A DNA stretch of 64,000 bases from Butyricimonas synergistica DSM 23225 (GTDB lineage: Bacteria > Bacteroidota > Bacteroidia > Bacteroidales > Marinifilaceae). The stretch is from the NCBI RefSeq assembly GCF_000379665.1, contig NZ_KB903359.1:511816-575815 (forward strand). Reading direction: 5' to 3'. The notes below the pieces were generated by a model that was not told where the DNA came from, did not search any database, and saw nothing but the letters and a program-made list of their open reading frames with translations. Every line of letters begins with the position of its first letter. Position 1 is the stretch's first letter. Shown here one piece after another: positions 44,259-52,418 of this stretch. The position numbers and the translations under genes are program-made.

Positions 44259-47200
44259 ATGAATTTATATTATTGGGGCTTATTCATACGTTTTACGTGT
44301 AAGATATTATTAAGAAGCAAAGCATTATGGGGATGTGCTTTGCTTGTTTTTTGTTGTGTCAATTTTTTCCAAATATATTTTCAAAGTGATTTTGCATCAG
44401 ATCCTTTTTCTGTTGATTTTACCGAGGTATTGAGAAATTATACATTTCCGGAATTAATGCCGTATATGAATGTTTATTTGCTTTCGGTATTGTTGGTCAT
44501 GGTACTTCTATTCTTTTCGGTTTCATTTTTGTGTAAAGGGGCAAAAAAAGGAACGATGGAAGTTATTGGTTTTCGTCCCGAAAGTAACATGGAATACGTT
44601 TGGGGTACAACATTCGGTTTCTTGTTGGTTTTTGGGGGTATAGGATTGGTTTGTTTATTAGGGGGATGTTTTATTCATTTATTATGGGGGCAGGCTCCGT
44701 TTATGATTGGATATTACCTTTTTTATTATTTCTCGTTGTTTATTCCTGCCTTGTTGTGTTGGTTGGGGATTTCGTTTTGTGTCACGTTACTTTCTCGAGA
44801 ACGGGGAAGTTGTGTTTTCTTTTTGTTGGTCCTTTATTTCGTGAGCATTTTATATATGGCAAATTGCCGGTGGGGTGTTTTTGATATTTTAGGAATAGAG
44901 TTACCCAATATGTTTTCTCAAGCGACGGGACATTCAAACTTGAAGTTATATCTGTTGCAGAGAGGGTGTTGGATGTTATTGGGAATCGGTTTATTGCAAA
45001 GTGCCGTTCTATTATTCGGGCGAATCCCGAATAACCCCGTGAAGGCGGGACGAGGTATTATAGCGTGTTTATTCTTGGGATGCGGGTGCTTTTTAGGGGT
45101 GCTTTTTTATCAAGAGAATCAGGACGTGGACACCAAGAGGCAAGTATATGCTGAAATATATGCTAAATTTGATGCTCTCCCCAAAGTAACAATAATTTCC
45201 CATGATATAACTTTCCAAAGGGAAAGCGACCTCATGAAAGCGACCTCTGAAATCACATTACAAAACAGGAATAACGCTTCTCTGAGTGAAGTGATTTTTT
45301 ATTTAAATCCGGCGTTGGGGATCGAATCAATAATATGGAATGGAGAAAAAGTAAGTTATGAAAGAGAATGCCAAGTTGTACAGATAAAAAAAAGAATGAG
45401 ACCGGATGAAACCATTCGTGTAAATATGAATTACTCGGGGAAGATTGATGAAAATGTTTGCTATTTGGATATTCCAGATTCTCGCGTACAAGATGTGGAA
45501 AAGTACATTGCTTGTCCCGTGGGAAAACGGTATGCTTTTTTAGAAAATGATTATACCTTGTTGCTGCCGGAGGTTTTATGGTATCCGGTGACCGTACCTC
45601 CCTTGAATACGGTTAAGGAAACTCGCATTTCCAAGAATTTTACTCGTTATTCGTTGAAAGTTTTGGGCGAATCGGATAAAGTGGTTATATCGCAAGGAGA
45701 ACGTGTTCTTGGTGACGGTTATATTTTTTTCCGAGATAGTTGTCCATTAACGGGCATTTCTATTTGTATCGGTGATTATGATGTACGTTCTGTTCAGGTT
45801 GACTCCGTTCTTTACGAGTTATATTTGTTGAACGGGAAATTTATTCCTCGAACAAGTGATATCCGGAAACCATACGGGACGGTGATGCCTGAATTTTTGA
45901 GCGAGGTAAAGACTATTGGAGAAGAACGAGTGGGAGGGAAGTACCCGTATCGTCACTTTAGAATGGTTGAATCTCCCGTGATATTCACCTCTTACTACAG
46001 AATGCACAAATACGGATCTGAATTTGTACAGCCTGAAATTGTTTTTTTTGAGGAACGTGGCAGAAGTATTCTTGAACGAGATAGAATATTTCATTTTCCT
46101 GAAGCTTTACGCAGTTATTTTGAAGCATGCTTATTTAGTGAGGGGCAAAATGAGGATATTTTTACCTGGAAACGGTTGTTCGACCATCGCATGAATGCTT
46201 TTGCTTTCATGTTTAAGAATATTCATGTAGAGCCTAATCATCACGGTATATTTCCCATGTTTTATTGGCAAGTTGCAGATATACATTCCGGCGATTACCC
46301 TGAATTGGAAATGCTTTTTTTTGAATTGATAAGACATCTTAATTATATTCCAGAAAGACAAATCGTTGTACGTGGGAATACGGGTGTGGGGAGAGAGGTG
46401 CAAGATTACTTGCAAAAGTATAGCTTGGAGGATGCTTTTGTTGATAAAGCGATAGATACTAAATTATTTACACAAGTATTGGAGGTGAAAATCGATGAGT
46501 TGTTGAGGGGCATTATTGATAAAGGGGTGACTAAGGAACAATTGAAAACATTTATTTTTTCCTTCATGGAGGAGCATCGTTTCAGTAGATTGGCATATGA
46601 AGATATTTGCCAAGCTTTTCAAGAGAAATTTGGAATAGATTTTTCGGGTATTTTATCCAATGGGTATCGAAATGTTGGACTTCCGGTTTATACCGTGGAA
46701 AATTTCAACGTCAGGAGGATCGGGGAAGAGGATAGAAGGCAGGCTCCTTTGGCACATGTGCGTTTTAGGGTATTTAATTATAGTGATGTCGACGGAATGG
46801 TGAATCTTCAATCGTCCAATGTTCCTTTTGTTTCTGGATTGACTCGGATGAGCGCTTATGAGACAAAACCGGTGGATATTTGTTTTAAAATTCCGGCTAA
46901 AACAGGAAAAGATGTATCACTCCTTTTACCCGATAGCCCACACTATTATGCCTTAGACTTAAATGCTTGTGGCAATATGCCTAATTGTATTGGAACGGAA
47001 TTGATGGATATAGCGGGGGAATGCGATACCTTGCAATATATGCGAGAATTTGATGTAGCGAATACCCCGATAGATACGAACGAAATTATTGTTGATAATG
47101 AAGATTCCGGTTTTCTAGTGGTCAACTCTGGTAATTATTCTCGTTTCTTCTCGAAAAAAGAACAAGATGTTGTCAATAAATACGAAAATATGAAAAGTTG

Positions 47201-47627
47201 CTTAATTCCTGATGACTATTGGCGATTTTTTATAGACCATAATGCTTTCGGAAAATTTGTGAGGAGTGCAGTTATTCGACGTGTTGGTAAAGGAGGAACT
47301 CACGTGGAGTGGAATGTTGATCTGAAACGAGAGGGACGATACGAGGTATTTGCGCATCTTCCTAAATTTATTTATTCTGGTGTTTTTACTAAAAATCAAA
47401 ATCCGGATGTAACATTCCTACCATTCAATTATGTTATTTCTTCCGCACGTGGAGAAGCTCAGGTAGTTGTTCAGGCAAAGCAGGAAAATAGTTGGGTTTC
47501 TCTTGGAATTTATGATTACACGCCCGGGCATTATCGTGTAAAATTAAGTGACAAGGGGGAAGCTGGTTATTCTATTGTAGCAGATGCCGTGAAATGGGTA
47601 TATGTCGGGCAGAGAGAAACAAAATAG
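44259..47627 (+). CDS. Large fusion: multi-pass membrane domain, M1-peptidase-like region without zinc motif, golvesin-like C-terminus
   Basis: 1122 residues. Part 1 (about 1-285): seven or so membrane helices arranged like an ABC-2 permease. Part 2 (about 300-960): soluble; its opening (EITLQNRNNASLSEVIFYLN, then ALGIESIIWNGEKV and RPDETIRVNMNYSGKI) resembles the N-terminal sheet of M1 aminopeptidases as seen in permease/M1 fusions, but no HExxH exists in the protein, so it is not an active zinc peptidase of that type. Part 3 (about 985-1118): YVISSARGEAQVVVQ, then a GxYDYTPGHYRVKLSD and a VADAVKWVYV end, like the golvesin/xanthan-lyase C-terminal domain. Role unknown; it may be an accessory permease for the ATPases upstream. 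Confidence 0.75.
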   Translation: MNLYYWGLFIRFTCKILLRSKALWGCALLVFCCVNFFQIYFQSDFASDPFSVDFTEVLRNYTFPELMPYMNVYLLSVLLVMVLLFFSVSFLCKGAKKGTMEVIGFRPESNMEYVWGTTFGFLLVFGGIGLVCLLGGCFIHLLWGQAPFMIGYYLFYYFSLFIPALLCWLGISFCVTLLSRERGSCVFFLLVLYFVSILYMANCRWGVFDILGIELPNMFSQATGHSNLKLYLLQRGCWMLLGIGLLQSAVLLFGRIPNNPVKAGRGIIACLFLGCGCFLGVLFYQENQDVDTKRQVYAEIYAKFDALPKVTIISHDITFQRESDLMKATSEITLQNRNNASLSEVIFYLNPALGIESIIWNGEKVSYERECQVVQIKKRMRPDETIRVNMNYSGKIDENVCYLDIPDSRVQDVEKYIACPVGKRYAFLENDYTLLLPEVLWYPVTVPPLNTVKETRISKNFTRYSLKVLGESDKVVISQGERVLGDGYIFFRDSCPLTGISICIGDYDVRSVQVDSVLYELYLLNGKFIPRTSDIRKPYGTVMPEFLSEVKTIGEERVGGKYPYRHFRMVESPVIFTSYYRMHKYGSEFVQPEIVFFEERGRSILERDRIFHFPEALRSYFEACLFSEGQNEDIFTWKRLFDHRMNAFAFMFKNIHVEPNHHGIFPMFYWQVADIHSGDYPELEMLFFELIRHLNYIPERQIVVRGNTGVGREVQDYLQKYSLEDAFVDKAIDTKLFTQVLEVKIDELLRGIIDKGVTKEQLKTFIFSFMEEHRFSRLAYEDICQAFQEKFGIDFSGILSNGYRNVGLPVYTVENFNVRRIGEEDRRQAPLAHVRFRVFNYSDVDGMVNLQSSNVPFVSGLTRMSAYETKPVDICFKIPAKTGKDVSLLLPDSPHYYALDLNACGNMPNCIGTELMDIAGECDTLQYMREFDVANTPIDTNEIIVDNEDSGFLVVNSGNYSRFFSKKEQDVVNKYENMKSCLIPDDYWRFFIDHNAFGKFVRSAVIRRVGKGGTHVEWNVDLKREGRYEVFAHLPKFIYSGVFTKNQNPDVTFLPFNYVISSARGEAQVVVQAKQENSWVSLGIYDYTPGHYRVKLSDKGEAGYSIVADAVKWVYVGQRETK

Positions 47628-47660
47628 CCGAAGAAGTTATCACTAACACTCCGGCTATTT
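47622..47660. terminator. Hairpin at the end of the fusion gene
   Basis: AAATAGCCG (47622-47630) pairs with CGGCTATTT (47652-47660) over a 21-base loop; the first arm includes the stop codon of the fusion gene. It lies between convergent genes and has T-rich flanks on one side only. Confidence 0.5.
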
Positions 47661-47694
47661 CTCTGAATTATTTAAAAACAACTAAGAACACAGG

Positions 47695-48132
47695 CTACTC
47701 TTCAGTAATCACAATTTTTATGATTTTATCTCCTTGGCGGATGGCGTCAATAACCTCCAAGCCCTCGTACACTTGCCCGAAGCAAGTATGTCTTCTGTCC
47801 AGGTGTGCCGTATTTCTACGGTTGTGGCAAATGAAGAATTGAGAGCCCCCGGTATCCCGCCCGGCATGAGCCATAGACAAAACACCACGGTCATGATATT
47901 GGTTTTCTCCGGTCAATTCGCACTTGATCGTGTATCCCGGACCTCCGGTTCCATCTCCCTTCGGACAACCACCTTGGATCACGAAATCCGGGATTACCCG
48001 GTGAAAGGTCAAACCATCGTAAAAACCTTCTTTGGCTAACTTCACGAAATTAGCAACCGTGTTGGGTGCATCTTTTTCATAAAAAAGGACTTTCATAACA
48101 CCTTTTTCAGTCTCGATTTCTGCTCTATACAT
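47695..48132 (-). CDS. Cyclophilin-type peptidyl-prolyl cis-trans isomerase
   Basis: 145 residues, a minimal cyclophilin: [24 protein letters not shown], the GVLSMAH and SQFFICH segments and a shortened end. It has no signal peptide and so acts in the cytoplasm on proline bonds during folding. The active-site Arg (in FHRV) and the QFFI segment are present; the usual conserved Trp is replaced by His in [12 protein letters not shown], as in many bacterial cyclophilins. Single gene with its own promoter box. Confidence 0.93.
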   Translation of the reverse strand: MYRAEIETEKGVMKVLFYEKDAPNTVANFVKLAKEGFYDGLTFHRVIPDFVIQGGCPKGDGTGGPGYTIKCELTGENQYHDRGVLSMAHAGRDTGGSQFFICHNRRNTAHLDRRHTCFGQVYEGLEVIDAIRQGDKIIKIVITEE

Positions 48133-48160
48133 TACGAATTTGCTTTAGAATTTTCTCTAG

Positions 48161-48192
48161 CAAATGTAGGTTTTAAAATGAATGGAAGCAAG
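48161..48192 (-). promoter_or_regulatory. Promoter of the cyclophilin gene
   Basis: On the minus strand: TACATTTG (-7, 48161-48168) with CTTG (48189-48192) 20 bases upstream as a near-match to TTTG. The gap beyond (48193-48322) carries GCAAGTTACAG/GCAGGTTACAAG direct-repeat words and nothing coding. Confidence 0.55.
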
Positions 48193-48322
48193 TTGTCTAA
48201 TGTTATTTAACGCATTTTATGTAATATGACAGCTAGGCTGCTATATGTTGCAAGTTACAGGCTTGCAGGTTACAAGTTGAATTTATTTATTAATAAACCT
48301 GTAGTAATCAGGGAAAGCGGAA

Positions 48323-48685
48323 TCAATTTATCTCTTGTTTTAATACGTCGGGGAGTTCCAGACCTCTTTTCTCGAGGCTGATAAACCAATCGGATAATTC
48401 TTCCGGGCGAATGGAATATAATACTTCCCGAAACTGGTCGATTTGTTCATCATTGAACTGGTCGGATGGAATACCCCTGTACAAGTCTAATTCCTCGTCA
48501 TCAAAGTATTCTATTTTTTCGTCTACTTTTTTCAATCCTTTTTCACAGATAGCGTGAGCCCCACAGCAATCGGCAGGAGGGGCTATGATAGGAGTCTCTT
48601 CTGTCTTTTTTTTCGATTTGGAGAGGAATGTAAAAAGGGCAACTATCGCTAGAAGCCCTATTATACTGATGATAATGTAAATCAT
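48323..48685 (-). CDS. Single-helix membrane-anchored hypothetical protein
   Basis: 120 residues: a membrane helix at 2-20, a Lys/Pro-rich linker, a Cys cluster (DCCGAHAIC, about 39-47) and an acidic helical C-terminal half (DEKIEYFDDEELDLYRG onward). The paired cysteines could bind a metal or form disulfides, but orientation is uncertain. I recognise no named family. The gene begins 5 bases after the stop of the coiled-coil lipoprotein gene, so they form an operon. Confidence 0.72.
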   Translation of the reverse strand: MIYIIISIIGLLAIVALFTFLSKSKKKTEETPIIAPPADCCGAHAICEKGLKKVDEKIEYFDDEELDLYRGIPSDQFNDEQIDQFREVLYSIRPEELSDWFISLEKRGLELPDVLKQEIN

Positions 48686-48690
48686 TTCAA

Positions 48691-49341
48691 TTACTTGGAA
48701 AGTTCTTTCTTCAATAGATTTACCTGGTTTGTCAACTTTTCGACTTCTTGAGTCTTCTTGTTCAGCATACTTTTGGCGTCAGCCAATTGTTTTTTCACCC
48801 CGGCGATTTCTTTTTCCAAACGGGCAATTTCGCTGTCTTTGAACTTGATATTTGCCTTGATGGTTTCCACCTCGTTCTTTAATTTCCGGTTATCCCAGTC
48901 AGCATTGGTCTTGTATTCTGCCAATTGCTTCTGAAGCAGGTCACGTTCTTCGGTAGTTCTTTTCAATTGAAGTTGCAAACCGTTCAATTGTCCCTCGTTA
49001 TCCTTTACCTTTGATTTTACCTGTTCGGAAACATCTTTCAATTCGGATTTTAAAGCGGATTCCTTGCTTTGCAGAGTACGCAATTGCACGTAAAGATCGT
49101 CAATTTGCTTGTCTTTAGCTGCATTATTTGCGGTCAACTGGTAACGAACGGCGTTGAAGTCTGCCTTGAGTTTCTGCATTTCGGATTCCAGAGTCTTTTT
49201 ATCATTTGCCAATGTTGCCACTTCTCTGTCTACGCTTCTCTTTGCTCGTGCTAACTCCTCGTATTTCTTTTTTGAAACGCAAGAGGAGAAAAGTAACGTG
49301 AAGATCAAAATGCCTGATATATAAAATAACCCTTTTCTCAT
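48691..49341 (-). CDS. Coiled-coil lipoprotein
   Basis: 216 residues with a lipobox (LFSSC, Cys21) and then almost continuous heptad-like coiled coil (about 25-214: SVDREVATLANDKKTLESEM and similar, with many Lys, Glu, Leu and few Gly/Pro). It would form a long rod fixed to a membrane in the periplasm or on the surface. Known coiled-coil lipoproteins of this shape (Lpp-, OmpH- or peptidoglycan-linked types) serve as structural spacers; the exact role here is not determined. It is the first gene of an operon with a consensus promoter. Confidence 0.8.
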   Translation of the reverse strand: MRKGLFYISGILIFTLLFSSCVSKKKYEELARAKRSVDREVATLANDKKTLESEMQKLKADFNAVRYQLTANNAAKDKQIDDLYVQLRTLQSKESALKSELKDVSEQVKSKVKDNEGQLNGLQLQLKRTTEERDLLQKQLAEYKTNADWDNRKLKNEVETIKANIKFKDSEIARLEKEIAGVKKQLADAKSMLNKKTQEVEKLTNQVNLLKKELSK

Positions 49342-49381
49342 ACTGAAATGTTTAAATTGAACTTTTTCTATTGTTGTGTGG

Positions 49382-49412
49382 CAAAAGTAGTAAATTATTT
49401 GTGTATAACAAA
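49382..49412 (-). promoter_or_regulatory. Promoter of the coiled-coil lipoprotein operon
   Basis: Minus strand: TTTG (49409-49412), 19 bases, TACTTTTG (49382-49389), a full consensus match, 40 bases before the start codon. Confidence 0.82.
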
Positions 49413-49540
49413 GAATATAGGAGGTGGCAGAATCTTAATTTATTGTTAATGACTCGTGACCAGTTGTCAAATTCGTGTGTCAAATACATATTTATTTATA
49501 TATTCGCGATAGAAAATGATTACAGAATAATATAGTTGCT

Positions 49541-50725
49541 ATGAATAAGAAAATCCTCTCGTTACTCGTTTTGTTTTTTGGAGTATTGTTTGCCGTTCAG
49601 GCTCAGAATGATGGAAAGATACGGGTGAAGGGCGTCGTGTTGGATGAAGTTACACGCAAGCCGATAGAATTTGCCAATATCGGGATTCTCGGTACGGTTG
49701 CCGGGGCAGCTTCGGATATGGACGGGCTGTTTGAATTGATCGTTTCCGAAAGATTGGCAACTTACACGATGAAAGTCTCGGCTGTCGGGTACTCTGCCGT
49801 TGAAATGAAACTATACGAGGCAAGGGATAAAGGAGAGGTTCAGATACTTTTGAAACCGATGACTTACGGGATTAATGAGGTAGACGTGACAGCAGAATCC
49901 TTGGTGTTGAAGAGGTTATTGCAGAACGTGGTGGACAATATCGGGAGAAACTACATTCCTCGCCCTTATAATTACGAGGGATATTTCGAGTATGGAGTAC
50001 GGGTGAATGATGGGGAGAAAAAATCGAAAGAGGCTATCGTGGAGATTTATGATAGCGAAGGATACAAACGTTCTAACGTGGAGCAGGCGTTTAAGGCATT
50101 AAATTATAATTTCTCGCAAGTGCGCCGGAGCGATGAATCGACTTCCGCTACTGACGGGTTGATTTTCTTTGATGATATCATCACGGCGGATATAGTGCGC
50201 AATACCCGTAATATTTTGGATTTGGAGAATTACAGGGACTTCAAACTGAAAAGCAAAGGTAAATTCATGTACGAGGGAGATTCCGTGCAGATCGTGTCTT
50301 ACGAATGCTTGAAACCTTCCCTGTCGAATTCCGGTACGGCTTTCGTGACGAAATACAGCGGAGAGATATACGTGGAGCTAAAGAATTATGCTGTCATCAA
50401 GAACGTGATGCGGATCACGTCTTCCGCGTTTAACCTTTTGGGAAGAAATCTGATATTGGCAGGCGACAGTTCCCGTAACGAGGTAATGGCTACGATCACA
50501 ACCAATTACAAAAAAGTAAGTTCTTATTACTTTTTGAGCGGGGTGAGCGTGGTATATACTTACTTGGATGGTGGCGAGCGAGTAAAGGGAGAGATGCAAT
50601 ACCAGACGACTAAGGTAAGCGTGAACAAGACAACTCCTATTGCTGGACGGGTGTATTATGAAGAAGTGCCGACAGACAAGAATTTCTGGGATCGTTACAC
50701 GATATATTTGGAAGAAGAAGATTAA
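49541..50725 (+). CDS. Carboxypeptidase-regulatory-like domain protein, secreted
   Basis: 394 residues: signal peptide (1-21, FAVQAQ), a CarboxypepD_reg-like beta-sandwich (about 26-110: IRVKGVVLDEVTRKPIEFAN through VQILLKPMTYGINEVDV) and a long mixed C-terminal region (about 115-390) without named domain, ending in acidic residues. Proteins with this layout are common in Bacteroidota envelopes and resemble SusC N-terminal parts without the receptor. A possible -7 box TATATTCG lies at 49499-49506, and a terminator follows, so it is a single-gene unit. Confidence 0.82.
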   Translation: MNKKILSLLVLFFGVLFAVQAQNDGKIRVKGVVLDEVTRKPIEFANIGILGTVAGAASDMDGLFELIVSERLATYTMKVSAVGYSAVEMKLYEARDKGEVQILLKPMTYGINEVDVTAESLVLKRLLQNVVDNIGRNYIPRPYNYEGYFEYGVRVNDGEKKSKEAIVEIYDSEGYKRSNVEQAFKALNYNFSQVRRSDESTSATDGLIFFDDIITADIVRNTRNILDLENYRDFKLKSKGKFMYEGDSVQIVSYECLKPSLSNSGTAFVTKYSGEIYVELKNYAVIKNVMRITSSAFNLLGRNLILAGDSSRNEVMATITTNYKKVSSYYFLSGVSVVYTYLDGGERVKGEMQYQTTKVSVNKTTPIAGRVYYEEVPTDKNFWDRYTIYLEEED

Positions 50726-50726
50726 A

Positions 50727-50756
50727 AAAAGTCCCCAATCGGGGACTTTTATTTTA
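50727..50756 (+). terminator. Intrinsic terminator
   Basis: AAAAGTCCCC (50727-50736), loop AATC, GGGGACTTTT (50741-50750), then a T-rich tail. Perfect 10-bp stem. Confidence 0.92.
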
Positions 50757-50807
50757 GATTTAAAGATTTTGAATTCCAGCCACACGTGCCATCATTTTTT
50801 ATAAGCT

Positions 50808-51602
50808 ATGAAAGAACAGATTTGGAAGAACATCGAACAAATGAGAGCCGAAGCTCCATTGGTACACAATATCACGAATGACGTCGTCATGAACAACACG
50901 GCAAACGCTTTGCTGGCTGCAGGTGCTTCCCCGATCATGGCGCACGCTTTGGAAGAAATAAACGAGATGGTTGCCTTGTGCAGGGCAACCGTGATAAATA
51001 TCGGGACGTTAGACCGTTTCACTGTGGAATCCATGAAAGCGGCCATTCGGCGAGCTAATGAAATTCATCATCCCGTGGTACTCGACCCCGTGGGGGCGGG
51101 AGCTACGAGTTTCCGGAATAAAGTTCTTCAGGATATACTGTCTGCCGGAACTCCGCGATATATCCGGGGAAATGCTTCCGAGATTATGACTATGGCAGGT
51201 TTATCCACGACCTCCAAAGGGGTGGATAGTACCGAATCTTCGTTAAATAGCCTAGAGGCAGCCCGGGTATTGAGCCGTCGGGTGGGATGTGTCGTTTGCG
51301 TGAGCGGGGAAACAGATTTAGTGGTTTTGGGGGATAGGGTGGTGTACCTGCACAACGGTTCCCCGATGATGGAAAAAGTTACCGGGTTGGGATGCACGGC
51401 TACGGCTATTTTAGGCGCTTTTGCCGCCGTGGTGGAAGACGAGTTTATGGCAGCCGTGAGCGCTACAGCTTTCATGGGTATATGCGGGGAGATAGCTGCG
51501 GAAATGTCAAAAGGTCCGGGGACTTTACAATTGAATTTATACGACGTGATGTATAATCTGACACGTGAGCAATTCATGCAATACGTGCGAATTTCTGAAT
51601 GA
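50808..51602 (+). CDS. thiM: Hydroxyethylthiazole kinase
   Basis: 264 residues of the ThiM ribokinase-like fold: the APLVHNITNDVVMNNTANAL start, VLDPVGAGATSFR, the IRGNASEI motif and GLGCTATAILGAFA near the catalytic end. It phosphorylates 4-methyl-5-(2-hydroxyethyl)thiazole, a salvage step of thiamine synthesis. thiE follows directly. No TPP riboswitch-like stretch is visible in the 50 bases before the gene, so control differs from that of many thiamine operons. Confidence 0.95.
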   Translation: MKEQIWKNIEQMRAEAPLVHNITNDVVMNNTANALLAAGASPIMAHALEEINEMVALCRATVINIGTLDRFTVESMKAAIRRANEIHHPVVLDPVGAGATSFRNKVLQDILSAGTPRYIRGNASEIMTMAGLSTTSKGVDSTESSLNSLEAARVLSRRVGCVVCVSGETDLVVLGDRVVYLHNGSPMMEKVTGLGCTATAILGAFAAVVEDEFMAAVSATAFMGICGEIAAEMSKGPGTLQLNLYDVMYNLTREQFMQYVRISE

Positions 51603-51603
51603 T

Positions 51604-52233
51604 ATGGATGCTCGGCTTTATCTGGTTACCGATGAAGGTTTGCTTCACGGTAAAGATCTTTATCGCACGGTGGAAGCAGCCGTGAAAGGAGGGGTAAAGA
51701 TGGTGCAATTGCGGGAAAAAGAATCTTCTACACGAGAATTTATAGAACGGGCAATTCGTTTGAAAGCACTGTTAGCCCCTTATCATGTTCCCTTGATTAT
51801 CAACGACCGGGTAGACGTGGCACTGGCTGCTGATGCGGATGGGGTACACGTTGGACAGAGTGACATGCCCTATTCGCGGGTAAAACGATTGCTTCCGGAA
51901 GGAAAAATAATCGGTTTGTCGGTAGAAAGCCGGGAACAGGTGCTTGAAGCTAACGGGTACGACGTAACTTATATTGCCGCCAGTCCTGTATTTTCTACCA
52001 CGACGAAAACAAACACAATAGTGGAGTGGGGATTGGAAGGGGTTCAATGGATTCGTTCCGTGTCACGCCATCCGTTGGTGGCTATCGGGGGAATTCATCC
52101 CGATAATATCGCCTCTATTTTTCAAGCGGGAGCGGATAGTGTGGCGGTGATTTCCGCGATCATCGGGTCTGACGATCCGGAGAAAGCAGCTCGAGAACTG
52201 ATACAGCTTATTCCCGAGCCAAACATTCGATGA
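51604..52233 (+). CDS. thiE: Thiamine-phosphate synthase
   Basis: 209 residues from ATG 51604, one base after the thiM stop; an earlier in-frame ATG inside thiM was rejected because DARLYLVTDE, right after this ATG, is the normal ThiE start. The TIM-barrel signature is complete: VQLREKES, LIINDRVDVALAADADGVHVGQ, IGLSVESREQ, IAASPVF and VAIGGIHPDNI. It joins HMP pyrophosphate and thiazole phosphate to thiamine phosphate. Together with ThiM it completes a salvage pair. Confidence 0.95.
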   Translation: MDARLYLVTDEGLLHGKDLYRTVEAAVKGGVKMVQLREKESSTREFIERAIRLKALLAPYHVPLIINDRVDVALAADADGVHVGQSDMPYSRVKRLLPEGKIIGLSVESREQVLEANGYDVTYIAASPVFSTTTKTNTIVEWGLEGVQWIRSVSRHPLVAIGGIHPDNIASIFQAGADSVAVISAIIGSDDPEKAARELIQLIPEPNIR

Positions 52234-52236
52234 AGA

Positions 52237-52395
52237 CCCAATGAGAATTCGGTGAAGACCCGAGGTAAACATCTCTCACTGCCACTTTGGCTACAGGCTT
52301 GCTCTATTGTTGCTATATCAAAGAATATAGCAACCTAACAGGGGAACTGTAGGGAGAACGGCGGTGGGAGATTATTACCTCGGATTCTCATTGGG
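52237..52395. repeat. Long palindromic element A (multi-stem) between thiE and the NSS transporter
   Basis: Nested inverted repeats: CCCAATGAGAAT (52237-52248) with 52384-52395; CCGAGGTAA (52260-52268) with 52375-52383; ATCTCTCACTGCC (52271-52283) with 52360-52372 (11 of 13); CTACAG (52291-52296) with 52347-52352; and a core hairpin GTTGCTATAT (52309-52318) with 52325-52334. It lies between convergent genes and could act as a terminator. It also resembles element B at 59561 in layout and in its TATTACCT end. Confidence 0.75.
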
Positions 52396-52418
52396 TTTTC
52401 ATTGGGTTTTGGGTAGTT

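Noticed and set aside
50757-50807. TPP riboswitch before thiM
   Set aside because: The gap is only about 50 bases after a terminator and shows no CTGAGA-type conserved core.
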